This document shows, in pieces, positions 51,011-56,032 of a stretch of DNA of 56,032 nucleotides; the first letter of the stretch is position 1, and each line of letters begins with the position of its first letter. The DNA is from Myxococcaceae bacterium (GTDB taxonomy: Bacteria; Myxococcota_A; UBA9160). Location of the stretch: NCBI GenBank assembly GCA_905339255.1, contig CAJPFO010000280.1, positions 1 through 56,032 of the forward strand, read 5' to 3'. The translations under genes and the position numbers were made by a program. The notes below the pieces were generated by a model. It did not search any database and was not told the origin of the DNA. It saw nothing but the letters and a program-made list of their open reading frames with translations.

Positions 51011-52549
51011 TCAGCGCTCCACCCGCAGCCACACGCCCTGCTCGGGGCCGAGCTCGCCATCGAACGCAGCGCCCTCGGAGCGGCCGGTGCTCGACACCTC
51101 GACCGTCGCCGGGGCGTCGAGGTCGATCCGGGCCTCCGACGCTCCGAAGTTCACGAGCACGATCCGTCGATCGCCCGGCGCGGTCCGCTCCCATCCGACG
51201 ACACCATCGGGTGTCGGTCGAAACCGGAGCTCGCCCCTGCCGAGCGCCGGAGACCGACGCCGCGCGGCGAGGAGCCTCCGGTAGAGGTGGAGGATCGATG
51301 CCTCGTCCCGGCGTTCGCTCTCGACGTTCCGCGAGCCGGCATCGGGAGGCCAGGGAAGCCAGGGGGCGGCTCCCGCCCAACCGTGGCCGGGAGCAGGCTC
51401 CCAGGGGATCGGTGCGCGACAGCCGTCCCGCCCCCCCGGATCGAGCACGCGCTCCGGCGGGATCGTGGCGTCCTCGAGTCCGAGTTCCTCGCCCGCGTAG
51501 AGGAAGGGCGTCCCCCGGAGGCCGAGGAGCAAGACCGCCGCCGCGCGCGCCCGGCTCTCGCTTCCGCCGTAGCGCGTGCGATGCCGCTTCTGATCGTGAT
51601 TCGAGAGCACCCAGGTCGGCCATGCGCCGATCGGGTCGAGCTCGCGCGCGGTACGCTCGATCTGATCGCGCCAACTCGACGCATCGAAGGGCGCGAAGAG
51701 CGGCGGGAAGTTGAAGGCGAGGTGGAGTTCGTCTCCGCGTCCGTAGTGCCTCGCGACCATGTCGGTCCACGGCACGGCCACCTCCCCGACGCTCACCCGA
51801 TCGCCGGGCCAGGAGTCGACGAGCTTTCGGATCCGGCGAAGCCGCTCGTGTGTCTTCTCGTGTTCGTTCAAGACGCAGTACGGGAGCTTCGCTCGTTCGG
51901 CCGGAACGTCGGGGAGCCGCGGGTCCTTGCCGATCAGGTGGATCACGTCCATGCGGAAGCCGTCGACGCCGCGGTCGAGCCAGAAGCGGAGCGTGTCGTG
52001 CATCGCCGCCTCGACCGCGGGCTCGTCCCAGTCGAGGTCGGGCTGCTCGGGCAGGAAGCAGTGCAGGTACCACTGGCCCGTTGCGGCGTCGAAGGTCCAA
52101 GCGGGCGTATCGGAGAACGCCGCGCGCCAGTTGTTGGGAGGCCGCTCCGGAGTCCCGTCGCGCCAGACGTACCAGTTGCGCTTCGCTGAACTTCGCGACG
52201 CGCGCGCCTCGACGAACCACGGATGCTGGTCACTCGTGTGGTTCGGAACCCAGTCGATCAGAACGCGAAGTCCTCTCGAGTGCGACTCGGCGAGCAGCCG
52301 GTCGAAATCGGCGAGGGTTCCGAACAGGGGGTCGACGTCGCAGTAGTCCGAGACGTCGTAGCCGTAGTCCTTCATCGGCGAGCGGAAGAAGGGCGAGATC
52401 CAGATCGCGTCGACCCCGAGCCAGACGAGGTGGTCGAGGTGCCGGCGGATTCCCTCGAGGTCGCCGATGCCGTCGCCGCTCGCGTCGCAGAAGCTCCGCG
52501 GATAGATCTGGTAGACGACCGCCGACTTCCACCAAGGCGCTTCGGGCAT
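51011..52549 (-). CDS. GH13 alpha-glucosidase / oligo-1,6-glucosidase-like
   Basis: 512 residues, GGGAGGAG upstream of the ATG. WWKSAVVYQIYPRSFCDASG, then DGIGDLEGI is the oligo-1,6-glucosidase type opening. Catalytic residues: Asp201 nucleophile in DGFRMDV, Glu256 acid/base in SVGEVAV and Asp319 in LSNHDQ. LRVLIDWVPNHTSDQHPWF marks conserved region I. The C-terminal beta domain is short. No signal peptide, so a cytosolic enzyme for short alpha-glucans, sucrose analogues or trehalose. It is near gnd, consistent with sugar use, but on the opposite strand and convergent. Confidence 0.94.
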   Translation of the reverse strand: MPEAPWWKSAVVYQIYPRSFCDASGDGIGDLEGIRRHLDHLVWLGVDAIWISPFFRSPMKDYGYDVSDYCDVDPLFGTLADFDRLLAESHSRGLRVLIDWVPNHTSDQHPWFVEARASRSSAKRNWYVWRDGTPERPPNNWRAAFSDTPAWTFDAATGQWYLHCFLPEQPDLDWDEPAVEAAMHDTLRFWLDRGVDGFRMDVIHLIGKDPRLPDVPAERAKLPYCVLNEHEKTHERLRRIRKLVDSWPGDRVSVGEVAVPWTDMVARHYGRGDELHLAFNFPPLFAPFDASSWRDQIERTARELDPIGAWPTWVLSNHDQKRHRTRYGGSESRARAAAVLLLGLRGTPFLYAGEELGLEDATIPPERVLDPGGRDGCRAPIPWEPAPGHGWAGAAPWLPWPPDAGSRNVESERRDEASILHLYRRLLAARRRSPALGRGELRFRPTPDGVVGWERTAPGDRRIVLVNFGASEARIDLDAPATVEVSSTGRSEGAAFDGELGPEQGVWLRVER

Positions 52550-52672
52550 CGCGCGCTCCTCCCGGAGCCGGGCAGGTAGCCGAAGCGGCAACGGCGCGCA
52601 CCCGCGGCGTCGGGGAGCTGTCGAGACGGACGCGCCGGGCGTAACGTCGGGGCAACCCACGAGGAGCCCCGA

Positions 52673-53821
52673 ATGAGCGATGCCGCGATCGTTCCCTTCC
52701 GGATCCGGATCCCGACCGACGACCTCGACGACCTGCGCCGGAGGCTGCGCACCACGCGCTGGCCCGATCGCGAGACGGTCGACGACTGGTCGCAGGGCAT
52801 TCCGCTCGCCTACGTGAAGGAGGTCTGCGCGTACTGGGCCGACGGCTACGACTGGCGTGCGCGAGAGGCGCGAATCAACGCGTTCCCCCAGTTCCGGACC
52901 GCCGTCGAAGGGCTCGGGATCCACTTCCTCCACGTCCGTTCGCCGCACCCCGACGCGCTCCCGCTCGTCGTCACGCACGGCTGGCCGGGATCGATCGTCG
53001 AGTTCCTCGAGGTGATCGGTCCGCTCGCGAATCCGACCGCCCATGGCGGGGACGCCCGCGACGCCTTCCACGTCGTCTGCCCCGCGATTCCCGGGTACGG
53101 GTTCTCCGACAAGCCGCGCGAGTCGGGCTGGGACGTTCGCCGCATCGCCGCCGCGTGGTCGGTGCTGATGGCGAGGCTCGGCTACGCGCGCTACGTCGCG
53201 CAGGGGGGAGACTGGGGCGCGCTCATCACGACCTGCATCGGCATCCAGGATCCGGAGCACTGCGCCGGGATCCACCTGAACATGCCGATCGTTCCGCCCG
53301 ACCCCGCGACGCTCGCAAACCTCACGGCCGAGGAGCAGTCCGCGCTCGCTGCGATGAAGCATTACCAGGATTGGGACTCCGGATACTCGAAGCAGCAGAG
53401 CACCCGGCCGCAGACGATCGGATACGGGCTCGTCGACTCGCCCGCGGCGCAGGCGGCATGGATTCTCGAGAAGTTCTGGTCGTGGACCGATTGCGATGGA
53501 CATCCCGAGAACGTCCTCTCGCGGGACGCGCTGCTCGACAACGTGATGTTCTACTGGCTTCCGGCGGCAGGTGCGTCGTCGGCACGGCTCTACTGGGAGA
53601 GCTTCACGAAGCCTCCGATGGATCCCGTGAGGGTCCCGGTTTCCTGCAGCATCTTTCCGAAGGAGATCTTCCGGAGCTCGCGGCGCTGGGCGGAGAAGCG
53701 CTTCGAAAAGCTCGTCTACTGGAACGAGCTCGCGAAGGGAGGCCACTTCGCCGCGTTCGAACGCCCTGCCGACTTCGTCGCCGAGGTTCGTGCCGCGTTC
53801 CGCCACGCGCGTCTCGCGTAG
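52673..53821 (+). CDS. Epoxide hydrolase (microsomal EPHX1-like)
   Basis: 382 residues with GAGGAG about 10 nt before the ATG. The N-terminal EHN domain (PFRIRIPTDDLDDLRRRLRT, TRWPD, about 8-110) precedes the alpha/beta-hydrolase core. The oxyanion motif is HGWPGS (102-107), the nucleophile Asp180 in QGGDWGALI and the base His358 in KGGHFAAFE. A lid Tyr is available in IGYGLVDSP. Hydrates epoxides to diols through an ester intermediate. Bacterial homologues act on terpene or aromatic epoxides; the real substrate here is unknown. Divergent from the GH13 gene. Confidence 0.94.
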   Translation: MSDAAIVPFRIRIPTDDLDDLRRRLRTTRWPDRETVDDWSQGIPLAYVKEVCAYWADGYDWRAREARINAFPQFRTAVEGLGIHFLHVRSPHPDALPLVVTHGWPGSIVEFLEVIGPLANPTAHGGDARDAFHVVCPAIPGYGFSDKPRESGWDVRRIAAAWSVLMARLGYARYVAQGGDWGALITTCIGIQDPEHCAGIHLNMPIVPPDPATLANLTAEEQSALAAMKHYQDWDSGYSKQQSTRPQTIGYGLVDSPAAQAAWILEKFWSWTDCDGHPENVLSRDALLDNVMFYWLPAAGASSARLYWESFTKPPMDPVRVPVSCSIFPKEIFRSSRRWAEKRFEKLVYWNELAKGGHFAAFERPADFVAEVRAAFRHARLA

Positions 53822-53855
53822 CTCCGTGCCGAGATGCGCAGGAAGGCGCGGTCGC

Positions 53856-54347
53856 TCATCCGATCCACACGAGCGTCCACTCGCGGAGCTCGCCTCGGAT
53901 CTTGACGGCGACGCTCTCGCCTTCGCGGCGTCCGATCAGGGCGCCGCCGATCGGCGAGTTCGGCGTCACGACCTTGAAGAACCCGTCTCCGCCCGGCCCG
54001 TGGATTTCCTCGCCGGCTCCGACCGGAGCCAAGAAAAGCGTCTGCCCTTCGCCCGCTTCGTCCTCGATCTCGACCAGGGCACCGAGCGCCACCCGCGCAC
54101 CCCGCGCGATCGGAGCGGGATGGAATCCCGCGAGGACGTCGATTGCGTTGCGGAGCTCCGAGGCGCGGAGCGCCTGCGCGCGCGCCATCCGCGAGAACTC
54201 GAGGGCCGTCCGCGAGTCCTCGCGCCGTTCGGCGGGAGTGGCGCCGTCGCGAGCCTCTTCTGCCGCCGCGTCGCTCGCGGCCTCGGCCGCGCGGGCCGAG
54301 GCGCGAAGCTTTTCGACGAGCTGCGCGACGAGGAATCCCTTCTCCAT
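53856..54347 (-). CDS. GreA/GreB-family protein (elongation factor-like)
   Basis: 163 residues. The C-terminal FKBP-like domain carries the Gre pattern: VTPNSPIGGALIGRREGESVAV, then IRGELREWTLVWIG. The N-terminal part (1-75) is helical and could form a coiled coil, but lacks the clear acidic DxxDE tip that GreA uses in RNA polymerase cleavage. It may therefore be a Gre-like factor that binds RNA polymerase without transcript-cleavage activity, as for Rnk or GfhI-type proteins. Lies 22 bp after nuoM in the same direction. Confidence 0.75.
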   Translation of the reverse strand: MEKGFLVAQLVEKLRASARAAEAASDAAAEEARDGATPAERREDSRTALEFSRMARAQALRASELRNAIDVLAGFHPAPIARGARVALGALVEIEDEAGEGQTLFLAPVGAGEEIHGPGGDGFFKVVTPNSPIGGALIGRREGESVAVKIRGELREWTLVWIG

Positions 54348-54369
54348 CCCGACTCCGGCGTCGTCCGGA

Positions 54370-55953
54370 TCAGCGCGCCGCTGCCCTGAGGAGCTCGGGT
54401 TCGGGTCTGGCCGCGGGCTCGGTCTCGTGGAACAGGCGCCGGTCTCTCTCGTGCATCCAGCGCCGCGCGCCCTTCTCGTCGAGGAGCGCGAGCAGGTGTT
54501 TCGCGGTCGGCTCGATCCGATCGGTGAAGGGCTTCGGATAGAGGCCGATCCAGAAGATCAGCACGATGATCGGCGCAACGGCCGCGATCTCGCGGGGCGA
54601 GAGATCCTGGAGCGTCTCGTTCACCTTCTTCGTCACGGGGCCGAAGATCACGTGCTTGTACATCGTGAGCAGGTAGACCGCGCCGAGGACGACGCCGAGG
54701 GTTCCGATCGCACCCGCGATCGGATATGCGCGGAAGGCGCCGATCAGGATCAGGAACTCTCCGACGAAGCCGTTCGTTCCGGGAAGCCCGATCGACGAGA
54801 GGACCACGACGAGGAGGAGCGCCGAGTAGATCGGGACGATCCCCCAGAGGCCTCCGTATTCGCTGATCTCACGGGTGTGGCGTCGATCGTACATGTAGCC
54901 GACGAGGATGAAGAGCGCGCCGGTCGAGAGGCCGTGATTCACCATCTGAAGGACACCGCCCGTGAGCCCCGTGACGTTCCAGGCGTAGATCCCGAGCATC
55001 ACGAAGCCGAGGTGGCTCACCGACGAGTAGGCGACCAGGCGCTTCATGTCGGGCTGGGGCAGCGCAACCATCGCGCCGTAGAGGATCCCGATCACGGAGA
55101 GGACGACGATGATCGGGAACGCGAGCTCGGCGGCCTGCGGGAAGATCGGAAGCGCGAAGCGCAAGAAGCCGTAGGTCCCCATCTTGAGCAGGACGCCGGC
55201 GAGATCGACCGAGCCACCCGTCGGCGCCTCGGTGTGCGCGTCGGGAAGCCAGGTGTGGAACGGGACCATCGGCACCTTGATCATGAAGGCGAAGGCGAAG
55301 GCCGAGAAGAGCCAGATCTGCTCGGTCAGCGAGAGGTCGTTGTCGTAGAGGCCGACGATGTCGAACGAGAGCGGTCCGTCTCCGGCCTGGCGGAGCACCA
55401 GGTAGATCATCGCGACCAGCATGAGGCCGCTTCCGACGAAGGTATAGAGGAAGAACTTGAGCGCGGCGTAGCGCCTGCGCGGACCTCCCCAGACGCCGAT
55501 CACGAGGAACATCGGGAGCAGCATGAGCTCCCAGAAGACGATGAAGAGCAGGAGGTCGGCGGCGACGATCGCGCCGATCATGAGCCCTTCCATGATCAGC
55601 ATCGCGGCCTGGAACTGCTTCACGCGCACGTGGATGTCCGACCACGACGAGAGCAGCACCACGGGGGTGAGGACGGTCGTGAGCACGATCAGCCAGAGCG
55701 AGAAGCCGTCGACGCCGAGCGAATAGTACGCGCCGAGATCCGGGATCCATGCGACGTGCTCGCGGAGCTGGAGCGTTCCGACCGTGGGGTCGAACGCCTG
55801 CAGGATCATGAGCGAGAAGACGAGCGGAAGGAGCGAGAAGACGAACGCCGTCCGCCGCGGGGTCTCGACCGGCTCCGAGGGGAGCGCGAGGACGATGCAA
55901 CCGAGGACGATCGGAGAGAGCATGACGAGAGAGAGGAGAGGAAGCCCTTCCAC
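54370..55953 (-). CDS. nuoM: NADH-quinone oxidoreductase subunit M
   Basis: 527 residues from GTG 55953. One of the three antiporter-like membrane subunits of respiratory complex I. About fourteen membrane helices; key signatures are WELMLLPMFLVIGVWGG (Glu in TM5), KFFLYTFVGSGLM, KVPMVPFHTWLPDAHTEAP, then GGSVDLAGVLLKMGTYGF, and AYSSVSHLGFVMLG. The Lys of KVPMVPFH belongs to the proton channel. A charged cytosolic tail of about 40 residues follows the last helix. nuoL ends 3 bp upstream, so this is the normal L-M order; nuoN does not follow on this side, where a Gre-like gene lies instead. Confidence 0.97.
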   Translation of the reverse strand: MEGLPLLSLVMLSPIVLGCIVLALPSEPVETPRRTAFVFSLLPLVFSLMILQAFDPTVGTLQLREHVAWIPDLGAYYSLGVDGFSLWLIVLTTVLTPVVLLSSWSDIHVRVKQFQAAMLIMEGLMIGAIVAADLLLFIVFWELMLLPMFLVIGVWGGPRRRYAALKFFLYTFVGSGLMLVAMIYLVLRQAGDGPLSFDIVGLYDNDLSLTEQIWLFSAFAFAFMIKVPMVPFHTWLPDAHTEAPTGGSVDLAGVLLKMGTYGFLRFALPIFPQAAELAFPIIVVLSVIGILYGAMVALPQPDMKRLVAYSSVSHLGFVMLGIYAWNVTGLTGGVLQMVNHGLSTGALFILVGYMYDRRHTREISEYGGLWGIVPIYSALLLVVVLSSIGLPGTNGFVGEFLILIGAFRAYPIAGAIGTLGVVLGAVYLLTMYKHVIFGPVTKKVNETLQDLSPREIAAVAPIIVLIFWIGLYPKPFTDRIEPTAKHLLALLDEKGARRWMHERDRRLFHETEPAARPEPELLRAAAR

Positions 55954-55956
55954 GGC

Positions 55957-56032
55957 CTAGATCCCCCGGACCAGCGCGACGAGGAGGCCGACGGCGCCGA
56001 TCACCATCAGCACGAGATACGACTGCGCGAGC
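55957..56032 (-). CDS. nuoL: NADH-quinone oxidoreductase subunit L, C-terminal fragment
   Basis: Only the last 25 codons are in the window: AQSYLVLMVIGAVGLLVALV, then RGI and TAG at 55957. The sequence matches the final membrane helix of NuoL, and the position directly before nuoM (3-nt gap) supports it. The rest lies beyond the right edge. Confidence 0.78.
   Translation of the reverse strand, partial: LAQSYLVLMVIGAVGLLVALVRGI

Noticed and set aside
54348-54366. GACTCCGGCGTC just upstream of the Gre-like gene, resembling the acyl-CoA dehydrogenase operator core
   Set aside because: The flanking TT/AA that complete TTGACTC...GTCAA are missing, and the gene is inside the nuo run.

Overview
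The window is very GC-rich and densely coding, with many ATGA-type gene overlaps. It looks like a chromosomal segment of an uncultured deltaproteobacterium-like lineage (Myxococcota, Desulfobacterota or Binatota type). That placement is inferred from the mix of seven acyl-CoA dehydrogenases, three PEP-CTERM proteins, an F420-type CofH, a FkpA-like chaperone and a VWA/OmpA lipoprotein; no rRNA is present to prove it. I found no tRNA, rRNA, CRISPR array, insertion sequence or prophage.

Layout. 1-5.5 kb: 3' part of cofH, an alpha-helical protein overlapping an HD-GYP protein, a DsbA-fold isomerase and a decayed endonuclease V. 5.5-8.6 kb (minus): M1 aminopeptidase and DoxX. 8.7-14.65 kb (minus): a four-gene run of exported proteins (ceramidase-like, HEAT-like, PEP-CTERM, hydrolase-like lipoprotein), divergent from a second PEP-CTERM gene at 14.8 kb. 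15.5-21.5 kb: glpD, then a minus-strand TetR / ABC1 kinase / tiny membrane protein / UbiA run, then serC. 21.8-26.4 kb: an acyl-CoA dehydrogenase divergent from metY and a metX-metW fusion. 26.4-27.4 kb: a third PEP-CTERM gene behind a sigma-54 promoter. 27.5-31 kb: a trypsin-like protease and an acyl-CoA dehydrogenase pair. 31.3-39.2 kb: methyltransferase, SulP transporter, a second regulator/ABC1 kinase pair, a class III CoA-transferase and a B12-binding radical SAM enzyme. 39.3-44 kb: two acyl-CoA dehydrogenase pairs facing away from a common operator. 44-56 kb: bolA, aat, DHH phosphoesterase, hydrolase, FKBP, VWA/OmpA lipoprotein, gnd, a GH13 glucosidase, epoxide hydrolase, a GreA/GreB-like protein, nuoM and the end of nuoL.

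How the genes fit together. The acyl-CoA dehydrogenase pairs plus CoA-transferase suggest heteromeric oxidation of unusual acyl-CoAs (steroid or branched side chains are typical for this class). The same 16-bp palindrome, TTGACTCCGGAGTCAA or a close variant, sits in front of two of these loci and points to one shared repressor. The exported lipoproteins and PEP-CTERM proteins form a surface-directed set.

The most novel signals are regulatory. A bipartite element, CTGACACA-N15-CCACTTCCTCC, occurs with identical spacing 20-26 bp upstream of two PEP-CTERM genes, and a degenerate third copy precedes the ceramidase-like gene. The third PEP-CTERM gene instead has a textbook sigma-54 promoter with an upstream repeat cluster. 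A homologous N-terminal module is shared by two otherwise unrelated lipoproteins of the exported operon.
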